Source: Arcuatula senhousia
Taxonomy: Eukaryota; Mollusca; Bivalvia; Mytilida; Mytilidae
Length of the DNA stretch: 64,000 nucleotides
Assembly (NCBI GenBank): GCA_963971305.1
Contig: OZ020307.1
Span: forward strand, 59,579,702-59,643,701
Direction: 5' to 3'
Below are positions 1-10,100 of this stretch, piece after piece. How positions within the stretch are numbered: the first letter of the stretch is position 1; each line of letters opens with the position of its first letter. Position numbers and translations under genes: made by a program. The notes beneath the pieces are model-generated. The model had not been told where the DNA came from and did no database searches. It saw nothing but the letters and a program-made list of their open reading frames with translations.

Positions 1-41
1 AGTGAAAAACATGTAAGAAAGTTTTTGGTCTCGCGCTATAA

Positions 42-70
42 TAAGCGCTACACGCTCCATTTAGCGCTTA
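42..70. repeat. Inverted repeat of half B (8-bp arms, 13-bp loop; representative)
   Basis: TAAGCGCT at 42-49 and its exact reverse complement AGCGCTTA at 63-70 flank a 13-bp loop, and the 17-bp box starts 8 bp further on at 78. The position just upstream of the box parallels the palindrome of half A, although the two palindromes have different sequences. Both arms contain AGCGCT. Copies that break the stem include about 9271 (left arm deleted), 2558 (AAGAGCT), 5502 (AAGTGCT), 13455 (AAGCACT), 45717-45745 (both arms changed) and 36536 (AATTTTTT after the right arm). Confidence 0.82.
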
Positions 71-77
71 CTTTTTT

Positions 78-94
78 GCGCAACATGTCTACTT
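78..94 (+). repeat. 17-bp conserved box, half-A copy (representative)
   Basis: GCGCAACATGTCTACTT opens half A here and recurs at the start of half B at 287-303, so it is met about every 209-210 bp throughout the array. It is identical between halves that otherwise differ at about a third of positions, and it is the longest exact match between them. Variation inside it is mostly at the CpG: GTGCAAC at about 3855, 6374, 8891 and 14325, and GCACAAC in many A-box copies between about 20 and 34.5 kb. A conserved short block at nearly nucleosomal spacing could be a binding site for a satellite-associated protein, but no binding factor can be named from sequence. Confidence 0.85.
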
Positions 95-164
95 GAAGAA
101 CATACTTTGTTTTGCTAAATACTTCTTATAGTTTTAATCTGGTACACAATACCGCACGAACAAT

Positions 165-229
165 AGATTTTTTCAGGACGCCAATTTTTTGACGTTTTTT
201 CTAAAACCGAATAAAAAAAATGAAAGATA
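165..229. other. A/T-tract cluster of half A, possible curved DNA (representative)
   Basis: Tracts of six T, six T, six T and eight A follow one another within about 65 bp around CAGGACGCC and GACG. Centres of the middle two T-tracts are about 10 bp apart, and the A-run centre lies about two helical turns further on, while the first tract is off-phase at 17 bp. Roughly phased tracts are known to curve DNA and are common in satellites. Tract lengths vary between units (five to seven T; seven to ten A), which is normal for slippage-prone runs. Confidence 0.55.
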
Positions 230-249
230 TGGGGATATATTAAAAGGTC

Positions 250-268
250 ATAGGCGCTATGCGCCTAT
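250..268. repeat. Tight palindrome of half A (8-bp arms, 3-bp loop; representative)
   Basis: ATAGGCGC, then TAT, then GCGCCTAT: the arms are perfect reverse complements, and a T-run follows at 267-272. The element is present in nearly every unit. Common variants fall in the left arm: ATAGGTGC (many copies, 19.9-34.3 kb), ATAGACGC (about 671, 1507, 11148, 58877) and GGCAC (about 1091, 19531, 20369). The T variant would still pair as G-U in RNA; the others leave a mismatch. It could extrude as a cruciform or fold in a transcript. A stem followed by T-residues resembles a bacterial terminator, but the context gives no reason to think it acts as one. Confidence 0.85.
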
Positions 269-286
269 TTTTTGTTGTAATACCTT

Positions 287-303
287 GCGCAACATGTCTA
301 CTT
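287..303 (+). repeat. 17-bp conserved box, half-B copy (representative)
   Basis: This is the second occurrence of GCGCAACATGTCTACTT within the unit, 209 bp after the first at 78 and 210 bp before the next at 497. It marks the junction between halves A and B. Rare damaged copies include GCGAAACATG at about 17469 and 18727, a one-base loss giving GCGAACATG at about 37176, and GCACAAC at about 8263, 13697, 28373 and 32563. Confidence 0.85.
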
Positions 304-387
304 TTGAATGATACTCTATTTTAAGAAATACTACTTATAGTTTCACCAGGAAACATCATACCGCCCGAATGGAAGAATTTTCTAGAG

Positions 388-403
388 CGTCAATTTTATG
401 ACG
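388..403. repeat. Short inverted repeat CGTCA/TGACG in half B (representative)
   Basis: CGTCA and TGACG are separated by six bases inside GCGTCAATTTTATGACG, shortly after the TCTAGA site. The half-A counterpart (GACGCCAATTTTTTGACG, about 178-195) has CGCCA in the left arm, so the symmetry is found only in half B. TGACGT resembles a half-site for bZIP-type factors, but a five-base arm in repeated DNA is weak evidence for function. Confidence 0.5.
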
Positions 404-419
404 TTTTTCTCGAAAAACA

Positions 420-2100
420 AGTGAAAAACATGTAAGAAAGTTTTTGGTCTCGCGCTATAATAAGCGCTACACGCTCCATTTAGCGCTTACTTTTTTGCGC
501 AACATGTCTACTTGAAGAACATACTTTGTTTTGCTAAATACTTCTTATAGTTTTAATCTGGTACACAATACCGCACGAACAATAGATTTTTTCAGGACGC
601 CAATTTTTTGACGTTTTTTCTAAAACCGAATAAAAAAAATGAAAGATATGGGGATATATTAAAAGGTCATAGACGCTATGCGCCTATTTTTTGTTGTAAT
701 ACCTTGCGCAACATGTCTACTTTTGAATGATACTCTATTTTAAGAAATACTACTTATAGTTTCACCAGAAAACATCATACCGCCCGAATGGAAGAATTTT
801 CTAGAGCGTCAATTTTATGACGTTTTTCTCGAAAAACAAGTGAAAAACATGTAAGAAAGTTTTTGGTCTCGCGCTATAATAAGCGCTACACGTTCCATTT
901 AGCGCTTACTTTTTTGCGCAACATGTCTACTTGAAGAACATACTTTGTTTTGCTAAATACTTCTTATAGTTTTAATCTGGTACACAATACCGCACGAACA
1001 ATAGATTTTTTCAGGACGCCAATTTTTTGACGTTTTTTCTAAAACCGAATAAAAAAAATGAAAGATATGGGGATATATTAAAAGGTCATAGGCACTATGC
1101 GCCTATTTTTTGTTGTAATACCCTGCGCAACATGTCTACTTTTGAATGATACTCTATTATAAGAAATACTACTTATAGTTTCACCAGAAAACATCATACC
1201 GCCCGAATGGAAGAATTTTCTAGAGCGTCAATTTTATGACGTTTTTCTCGAAAAACAAGTGAAAAACATGTAAGAAAGTTTTTGGTCTCGCGCTATAATA
1301 AGCGCTACACGCTCCATTTAGCGCTTACTTTTTTGCGCAACATGTCTACTTGAAGAACATACTTTGTTTTGCTAAATACTTCTTATAGTTTTAATCTGGT
1401 ACACAATACCGCACGAACAATAGATTTTTTCAGGACGCCAATTTTTTGACGTTTTTTCTAAAACCGAATAAAAAAAATGAAAGATATGGGGATATATTAA
1501 AAGGTCATAGACGCTATGCGCCTATTTTTTGTTGTAATACCTTGCGCAACATGTCTACTTTTGAATGATACTCTATTTTAAGAAATACTACTTATAGTTT
1601 CACCAGAAAACATCATACCGCCCGAATGGAAGAATTTTCTAGAGCGTCAATTTTATGACGTTTTTCTCGAAAAACAAGTGAAAAACATGTAAGAAAGTTT
1701 TTGGTCTCGCGCTATAATAAGCGCTACACGTTCCATTTAGCGCTTACTTTTTTGCGCAACATGTCTACTTGAAGAACATACTTTGTTTTGCTAAATACTT
1801 CTTATAGTTTTAATCTGGTACACAATACCGCACGAACAATAGATTTTTTCAGGACGCCAATTTTTTGACGTTTTTTCTAAAACCGAATAAAAAAAATGAA
1901 AGATATGGGGATATATTAAAAGGTCATAGGCGCTATGCGCCTATTTTTTGTTGTAATACCTTGCGCAACATGTCTACTTTTGAATGATACTCTATTTTAA
2001 GAAATACTACTTATAGTTTCACCAGAAAACATCATACCGCCCGAATGGAAGAATTTTCTAGAGCGTCAATTTTATGACGTTTTTCTCGAAAAACAAGTGA
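420..2100 (+). repeat. Two-monomer (838-bp) higher-order block
   Basis: Two linked rare variants alternate. ATAGACGC in half A occurs at about 671 and 1508, and CGTTCC in place of CGCTCC occurs at 891 and 1729, the latter exactly 838 bp apart. The same linked pair appears again near 11148 and 11370, suggesting the three copies share a common source. The block has clean monomers between marker-bearing ones. Confidence 0.75.
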
Positions 2101-3359
2101 AAAACATGTAAGAAAGTTTTTGGTCTCGCGCTATAATAAGCGCTACACGCTCCATTTAGCGCTTACTTTTTTGCGCAACATGTCTACTTGAAGAACATAC
2201 TTTGTTTTGCTAAATACTTCTTATAGTTTTAATCTGGTACACAATACCGCACGAACAATTGATTTTTTCAGGACGCCAATTTTTTGACGTTTTTTCTAAA
2301 ACCGAATAAAAAAAATGAAAGATATGGGGATATATTAAAAGGTCATAGGCGCTATGCGCCTATTTTTTGTTGTAATACCTTGCGCAACATGTCTACTTTT
2401 GAATGATACTCTATTTTAAGAAATACTACTTATAGTTTCACCAGAAAACATCATACCGCCCGAATGGAAGAATTTTCTAGAGCGTCAATTTTATGACGTT
2501 TTTCTCGAAAAACAAGTGAAAAACATGTAAGAAAGTTTTTGGTCTCGCGCTATAATAAGAGCTACACGCTCCATTTAGCGCTTACTTTTTTTGCGCAACA
2601 TGTCTACTTGAATAACATACTTTGTTTTGCTAAATACTTCTTATAGTTTTAATCTGGTACACAATACCGCATGAACAATAGATTTTTTCAGGACGCCAAT
2701 TTTTTGACGTTTTTTCTAAAACCGAATAAAAAAAATGAAAGATATGGGGATATATTAAAAGGTCATAGGCGCTATGCGCCTATTTTTTGTTGTAATACCT
2801 TGCGCAACATGTCTACTTTTGAATGATACTCTATTTTAAGAAATACTACTTACAGTTTCACCAGAAAACATCATACCGCCCGAATGGAAGAATTTTCTAG
2901 AGCGTCAATTTTATGACGTTTTTCTCGAAAAACAAGTGAAAAACATGTAAGAAAGTTTTTGGTCTCGCGCTATAATAAGCGCTACACGCTCCATTTAGCG
3001 CTTACTTTTTTGCGCAACATGTCTACTTGAAGAACATACTTTGTTTTGCTAAATACTTCTTAATTTTAGTTTTAATCTGGTACACAAAACCGCACGAACA
3101 ATAGATTTTTTCAGGACGCCAATTTTTTGACGTTTTTTCTAAAACCGAATAAAAAAAATGAAAGATATGGGGATATATTAAAAGGTCCTAGGCGCTATGC
3201 GCCTATTTTTTGTTGTAATACCTTGCGCAACATGTCTACTTTTGAATGATACTCTATTTTAAGAAATACTACTTATAGTTTCACCAGAAAACATCATACC
3301 GCCCGAATGGAAGAATTTTCTAGAGCGTCAATTTTATGACGTTTTTCTCGAAAAACAAG

Positions 3360-6300
3360 TGAAAAACATGTAAGAAAGTTTTTGGTCTCGCGCTATAATA
3401 AGCGCTACACGCTCCATTTAGCGCTTACTTTTTTGCGCAACATGTCTACTTGAAGAACATACTTTGTTTTGCTAAATACTTCTTATAGTTTTAATCTGGT
3501 ACACAATACCGCACGAACAATAGATTTTTTTCAGGACGCCAATTTTTTGACGTTTTTTCTAAAACCGAATAAAAAAAATGAAAGATATGGGGATATATTA
3601 AAAGGTCCTAGGCGCTATGCGCCTATTTTTTGTTGTAATACCTTGCGCAACATGTCTACTTTTGAATGATACTCTATTTTAAGAAATACTACTTATAGTT
3701 TCACCAGAAAACATCATACCGCCCGAATGGAAGAATTTTCTAGAGCGTCAATTTTATGACGTTTTTCTCGAAAAACAAGTGAAAAACATGTAAGAAAGTT
3801 TTTGGTCTCGCGCTATAATAAGCGCTACACGCTCCATTTAGCGCTTACTTTTTTGTGCAACATGTCTACTTGAAGAACATACTTTGTTTTGCTAAATACT
3901 TCTTATAGTTTTAATCTGGTACACAATACCGCACGAACAATAGATTTTATCAGGACGCCAATTTTTTGACGTTTTTTCTAAAACCGAATAAAAAAAATGA
4001 AAGATATGGGGATATATTAAAAGGTCATAGGCGCTATGCGCCTATTTTTTGTTGTAATACCTTGCGCAACATGTCTACTTTTGAATGATACTCTATTTTA
4101 AGAAATACTACTTATAGTTTCACCAGAAAACATCATACCGCCCGAATGGAAGAATTTTCTAGAGCGTCAATTTTATGACGTTTTTCTCGAAAAACAAGTG
4201 AAAAACATGTAAGAAAGTTTTTGGTCTCGCGCTATAATAAGCGCTACACGCTCCATTTAGCGCTTACTTTTTTGCGCAACATGTCTACTTGAAGAACATA
4301 CTTTGTTTTGCTAAATACTTCTTATAGTTTTAATCTGGTACACAATACCGCACGAACAATAGATTTTTTCAGGACGCCAATTTTTTGACGTTTTTTCTAA
4401 AACCGAATAAAAAAAATGAAAGATATGGGGATATATTAAAAGGTCATAGGCGCTATGCGCCTATTTTTTGTTGTAATAGCTTGCGCAACATGTCTACTTT
4501 TGAATGATACTCTATTTTAAGAAATACTACTTATAGTTTCACCAGAAAACATCATACCGCCCGAATGGAAGAATTTTCTAGAGCGTCAATTTTATGACGT
4601 TTTTCTCGAAAAACAAGTGAAAAACATGTAAGAAAGTTTTTGGTCTCGCGCTATAATAAGCGCTACACGCTCCATTTAGCGCTTACTTTTTTGCGCAACA
4701 TGTCTACTTGAAGAACATACTTTGTTTTGCTAAATACTTCTTATAGTTTTAATCTGGTACACAATACCGCACGAACAATTGATTTTTTCAGGACGCCAAT
4801 TTTTTGACGTTTTTTCTAAAACCGAATAAAAAAAATGAAAGATATGGGGATATATTAAAAGGTCATAGGCGCTATGCGCCTATTTTTTGTTGTAATACCT
4901 TGCGCAACATGTCTACTTTTGAATGATACTCTATTTTAAGAAATACTACTTATAGTTTCACCAGAAAACATCATACCGCCCGAATGGAAGAATTTTCTAG
5001 AGCGTCAATTTTATGACGTTTTTCTCGAAAAACAAGTGAAAAACATGTAAGAAAGTTTTTGGTCTCGCGCTATAATAAGCGCTACACGCTCCATTTAGCG
5101 CTTACTTTTTTGCGCAACATGTCTACTTGAAGAACATACTTTGTTTTGCTAAATACTTCTTAATTTTAGTTTTAATCTGGTACACAAAACCGCACGAACA
5201 ATAGATTTTTTCAGGACGCCAATTTTTTGACGTTTTTTCTAAAACCGAATAAAAAAAATGAAAGATATGGGGATATATTAAAAGGTCATAGGCGCTATGC
5301 GCCTATTTTTTGTTGTAATACCTTGCGCAACATGTCTACTTTTGAATGATACTCTATTTTAAGAAATACTACTTATAGTTTCACCAGAAAACATCATACC
5401 GCCCGAATGGAAGAATTTTCTAGAGCGTCAATTTTATGACGTTTTTCTCGAAAAACAAGTGAAAAACATGTAAGAAAGTTTTTGGTCTCGCGCTATAATA
5501 AGTGCTACACGCTCCATTTAGCGCTTACTTTTTTGCGCAACATGTCTACTTGAAGAACATACTTTGTTTTGCTAAATACTTCTTATAGTTTTAATCTGGT
5601 ACACAATACCGCACGAACAATAGATTTTTTCAGGACGCCAATTTTTTGACGTTTTTTCTAAAACCGAATAAAAAAAATGAAAGATATGGGGATATATTAA
5701 AAGGTCATAGGCGCTATGCGCCTATTTTTTGTTGTAATACCTTGCGCAACATGTCTACTTTTGAATGATACTCTATTTTAAGAAATACTACTTATAGTTT
5801 CACCAGAAAACATCATACCGCCCGAATGGAAGAATTTTCTAGAGCGTCAATTTTATGACGTTTTTCTCGAAAAACAAGTGAAAAACATGTAAGAAAGTTT
5901 TTGGTCTCGCGCTATAATAAGCGCTACACGCTCCATTTAGCGCTTACTTTTTTGCGCAACATGTCTACTTGAAGAACATACTTTGTTTTGCTAAATACTT
6001 CTTATAGTTTTAATCTGGTACACAATACCGCACGAACAATAGATTTTTTTCAGGACGCCAATTTTTTGACGTTTTTTCTAAAACCGAATAAAAAAAATGA
6101 AAGATATGGGGATATATTAAAAGGTCCTAGGCGCTATGCGCCTATTTTTTGTTGTAATACCTTGCGCAACATGTCTACTTTTGAATGATACTCTATTTTA
6201 AGAAATACTACTTATAGTTTCACCAGAAAACATCATACCGCCCGAATGGAAGAATTTTCTAGAGCGTCAATTTTATGACGTTTTTCTCGAAAAACAAGTG

Positions 6301-6720
6301 AAAAACATGTAAGAAAGTTTTTGGTCTCGCGCTATAATAAGCGCTACACGCTCCATTTAGCGCTTACTTTTTTGTGCAACATGTCTACTTGAAGAACATA
6401 CTTTGTTTTGCTAAATACTTCTTATAGTTTTAATCTGGTACACAATACCGCACGAACAATAGATTTTATCAGGACGCCAATTTTTTGACGTTTTTTCTAA
6501 AACCGAATAAAAAAAATGAAAGATATGGGGATATATTAAAAGGTCATAGGCGCTATGCGCCTATTTTTTGTTGTAATACCTTGCGCAACATGTCTACTTT
6601 TGAATGATACTCTATTTTAAGAAATACTACTTATAGTTTCACCAGAAAACATCATACCGCCCGAATGGAAGAATTTTCTAGAGCGTCAATTTTATGACGT
6701 TTTTCTCGAAAAACAAGTGA
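3360..6720 (+). repeat. Six-monomer (about 2.52-kb) higher-order duplication
   Basis: The two-monomer stretch at about 3360-4200 reappears at about 5879-6719, offset 2519 bp. Shared markers in the same order are a seven-T tract before CAGGACG, GTCCTAGG in place of GTCATAGG, GTGCAAC in the A box (about 3855 and 6374) and GATTTTATCAGG (about 3945 and 6464). Upstream, CAATTGATT at about 2258 and 4778 has the same spacing, while a TTAATTTTAG insertion occurs at about 3060, 5160 and 6842. The non-uniform insertion spacing shows that later exchange reshuffled the block. Confidence 0.82.
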
Positions 6721-7149
6721 AAAACATGTAAGAAAGTTTTTGGTCTCGCGCTATAATAAGCGCTACACGCTCCATTTAGCGCTTACTTTTTTGCGCAACA
6801 TGTCTACTTGAAGAACATACTTTGTTTTGCTAAATACTTCTTAATTTTAGTTTTAATCTGGTACACAAAACCGCACGAACAATAGATTTTTTCAGGACGC
6901 CAATTTTTTGACGTTTTTTCTAAAACCGAATAAAAAAAATGAAAGATATGGGGATATATTAAAAGGTCATAGGCGCTATGCGCCTATTTTTTGTTGTAAT
7001 ACCTTGCGCAACATGTCTACTTTTGAATGATACTCTATTTTAAGAAATACTACTTATAGTTTCACCAGAAAACATCATACCGCCCGAATGGAAGAATTTT
7101 CTAGAGCGTCAATTTTATGACGTTTTTCTCGAAAAACAAGTGAAAAACA

Positions 7150-10100
7150 TGTAAGAAAGTTTTTGGTCTCGCGCTATAATAAGCGCTACACGCTCCATTT
7201 AGCGCTTACTTTTTTGCGCAACATGTCTACTTGAAGAACATACTTTGTTTTGCTAAATACTTCTTATAGTTTTAATCTGGTACACAATACCGCACGAACA
7301 ATAGATTTTTTCAGGACGCCAATTTTTTGACGTTTTTTCTAAAACCGAATAAAAAAAATGAAAGATATGGGGATATATTCAAAGGTCATAGGCGCTATGC
7401 GCCTATTTTTTGTTGTCATACCTTGCGCAACATGTCTACTTTTGAATGATACTCTATTTTAAGAAATACTACTTATAGTTTCACCAGAAAACATCATACC
7501 GCCCGAATGGAAGAATTTTCTAGAGCGTCAATTTTATGACGTTTTTCTCGAAAAACAAGTGAAAAACATGTAAGAAAGTTTTTGGTCTCGCGCTATAATA
7601 AGCGCTACACGCTCCATTTAGCGCTTACTTTTTTGCGCAACATGTCTACTTGAAGAACATACTTTGTTTTGCTAAATACTTCTTATAGTTTTAATCTGGT
7701 ACACAATACCGCACGAACAATAGATTTTTTCAGGACGCCAATTTTTTGACGTTTTTTCTAAAACCGAATAAAAAAATGAAAGATATGGGGATATATTAAA
7801 AGGTCATAGGCGCTATGCGCCTATTTTTTGTTGTAATACCTTGCGCAACATGTCTACTTTTGAATGATACTCTATTTTAAGAAATACTACTTATAGTTTC
7901 ACCAGAAAACATCATACCGCCCGAATGGAAGAATTTTCTAGAGCGTCAATTTTATGACGTTTTTCTCGAAAAACAAGTGAAAAACATGTAAGAAAGTTTT
8001 TGGTCTCGCGCTATAATAAGCGCTACACGCTCCATTTAGCGCTTACTTTTTTGCGCAACATGTCTACTTGAAGAACATACTTTGTTTTGCTAAATACTTC
8101 TTATAGTTTTAATCTGGTACACAATACCGCACGAACAATAGATTTTTTCAGGACGCCAATTTTTTGACGTTTTTTCTAAAACCGAATAAAAAAAATGAAA
8201 GATATGGGGATATATTAAAAGGTCATAGGCGCTATGCGCCTATTTTTTGTTGTAATACCTTGCACAACATGTCTACTTTTGAATGATACTCTATTTTAAG
8301 AAATACTACTTATAGTTTCACCAGAAAACATCATACCGCCCGAATGGAAGAATTTTCTAGAGCGTCAATTTTATGACGTTTTTCTCGAAAAACAAGTGAA
8401 AAACATGTAAGAAAGTTTTTGGTCTCGCGCTATAATAAGCGCTACACGCTCCATTTAGCGCTTACTTTTTTGCGCAACATGTCTACTTGAAGAACATACT
8501 TTGTTTTGCTAAATACTTCTTATAGTTTTAATCTGGTACACAATACCGCACGAACAATAGATTTTTTCAGGACGCCAATTTTTTGACGTTTTTTCTAAAA
8601 CCGAATAAAAAAAATGAAAGATATGGGGATATATTAAAAGGTCATAGGCGCTATGCGCCTATTTTTTGTTGTAATACCTTGCGCAACATGTCTACTTTTG
8701 AATGATACTCTATTTTAAGAAATACTACTTATAGTTTCACCAGAAAACATCATACCGCCCGAATGGAAGAATTTTCTAGAGCGTCAATTTTATGACGTTT
8801 TTCTCGAAAAACAAGTGAAAAACATGTAAGAAAGTTTTTGGTCTCGCGCTATAATAAGCGCTACACGCTCCATTTAGCGCTTACTTTTTTGTGCAACATG
8901 TCTACTTGAAGAACATACTTTGTTTTGCTAAATACTTCTTATAGTTTTAATCTGGTACACAATACCGCACGAACAATAGATTTTTTCAGGACGCCAATTT
9001 TTTGACGTTTTTTCTAAAACCGAATAAAAAAATGAAAGATATGGGGATATATTAAAAGGTCATAGGCGCTATGCGCCTATTTTTTGTTGTAATACCTTGC
9101 GCAACATGTCTACTTTTGAATGATACTCTATATTAAGAAATACTACTTATAGTTTCACCAGAAAACATCATACCGCCCGAATGGAAGAATTTTCTAGAGC
9201 GTCAATTTTATGACGTTTTTCTCGAAAAACAAGTGAAAAACATGTAAGAAAGTTTTTGGTCTCGCGCTATACGCTCCATTTAGCGCTTACTTTTTTGCGC
9301 AACATGTCTGCTTGAAGAACATACTTTGTTTTGCTAAATACTTCTTATAGTTTTAATCTGGTACACAATACCGCACGAACAATAGATTTTTTCAGGACGC
9401 CAATTTTTTGACGTTTTTTCTAAAACCGAATAAAAAAAATGAAAGATATGGGGATATATTAAAAGGTCATAGGCGATATGCGCCTATTTTTTGTTGTAAT
9501 ACCTTGCGCAACATGTCTACTTTTGAATGATACTCTATTTTAAGAAATACTACTTATAGTTTCACCAGAAAACATCATACCGCCCGAATGGAAGAATTTT
9601 CTAGAGCGTCAATTTTATGACGTTTTTCTCGAAAAACAAGTGAAAAACATGTAAGAAAGTTTTTGGTCTCGCGCTAAAATAAGCGCTACATGCTCCAATT
9701 AGCGCTTACTTTTTTGCGCAACATGTCTACTTGAAGAACATACTTTGTTTTGCTAAATACTTCTTATAGTTTTAATCTGGTACACAATACCGCACGAACA
9801 ATAGATTTTTTCAGGACGCCAATTTTTTGACGTTTTTTCTAAAACCGAATAAAAAAAATGAAAGATATGGGGATATATTAAAAGGTCGTAGGCGCTATGC
9901 GCCTATTTTTTGTTGTAATACCTTGCGCAACATGTCTACTTTTGAATGATACTCTATTTTAAGAAATACTACTTATAGTTTCACCAGAAAACATCATACC
10001 GCCCGAATGGAAGAATTTTCTAGAGCGTCAATTTTATGACATTTTTCTCGAAAAACAAGTGAAAAACATGTAAGAAAGTTTTTGGTCTCGCGCTATAATA

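Larger units (their letters stand above)
78..286 (+). repeat. Half-monomer A (209 bp)
   Basis: This is the first half of the 419-bp unit. It starts with the 17-bp box, then carries a stretch with CTTCTTATAGTTTT, CAATACCGCACGAA, GACGCCAATTTTTTGACG and an A-run of usually eight A (7 to 10 in different copies), and ends with the palindrome ATAGGCGC-TAT-GCGCCTAT 18 bp before the next box. It aligns with half B without gaps for about the first 145 bp, so the two halves are diverged copies of an ancestral unit of about 210 bp. The A half carries most of the recurring indels: the TTAATTATAG insertions, the T-tract and A-run length changes, and the 22-bp hairpin deletion at 46764. Confidence 0.92.
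78..496 (+). repeat. Representative full satellite monomer (419 bp)
   Basis: This is the first complete unit if the unit is taken to start at the 17-bp box GCGCAACATGTCTACTT followed by GAAG. The order inside the unit is: box; T-tract-rich stretch; A8 run at about 222-229; 19-bp palindrome at 250-268; second copy of the box at 287; a second T-tract stretch containing TCTAGA; a GTGAAAAACATG segment; the TATAATAA stretch; and a 29-bp inverted repeat just before the next box at 497. TCTAGA occurs once per unit in almost every copy, so an XbaI digest should give a ladder of about 419 bp. The choice of start is arbitrary because the array is continuous. Confidence 0.95.
287..496 (+). repeat. Half-monomer B (210 bp)
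   Basis: This is the second half of the 419-bp unit. It starts with the same 17-bp box followed by TTGAATGATACTC instead of GAAGAACATAC. Matching landmarks to half A are ACTACTTATAGTTT, CATCATACCGCCCGAA and GCGTCAATTTTATGACG. After about 145 bp the similarity to A fades: B continues with TGTAAGAAAG, TTTTTGGTCTCGCG and TATAATAAGCGC, and ends with a longer-loop inverted repeat rather than the tight palindrome of A. It holds the once-per-unit TCTAGA site. The strict A-B-A-B order along the array means amplification has used the dimer as its unit. Confidence 0.92.

Noticed and set aside
36..46. GCTATAATAAG as a promoter (TATA box or bacterial -10 element)
   Set aside because: No matching upstream element at the expected distance and no downstream gene; AT-rich sequence produces such matches by chance. 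Satellite transcription remains possible but is not shown by this motif.
78..94. 17-bp box as a CENP-B box
   Set aside because: It has the same length, but the sequence does not contain the TTCG and CGGG core elements of the mammalian CENP-B box.
250..272. Half-A palindrome followed by T-run as a Rho-independent terminator
   Set aside because: The shape fits, but there are no genes to terminate, and satellite context in what looks like a eukaryote makes the resemblance coincidental.
3469..3669. 66-codon open frame, also at 5988, 10588 and 49527
   Set aside because: It starts at TTG rather than ATG, depends on a slippage-type extra T, is absent from nearly all of the other approximately 149 units, and encodes a low-complexity, Phe- and Asn-rich product with no recognisable domain.
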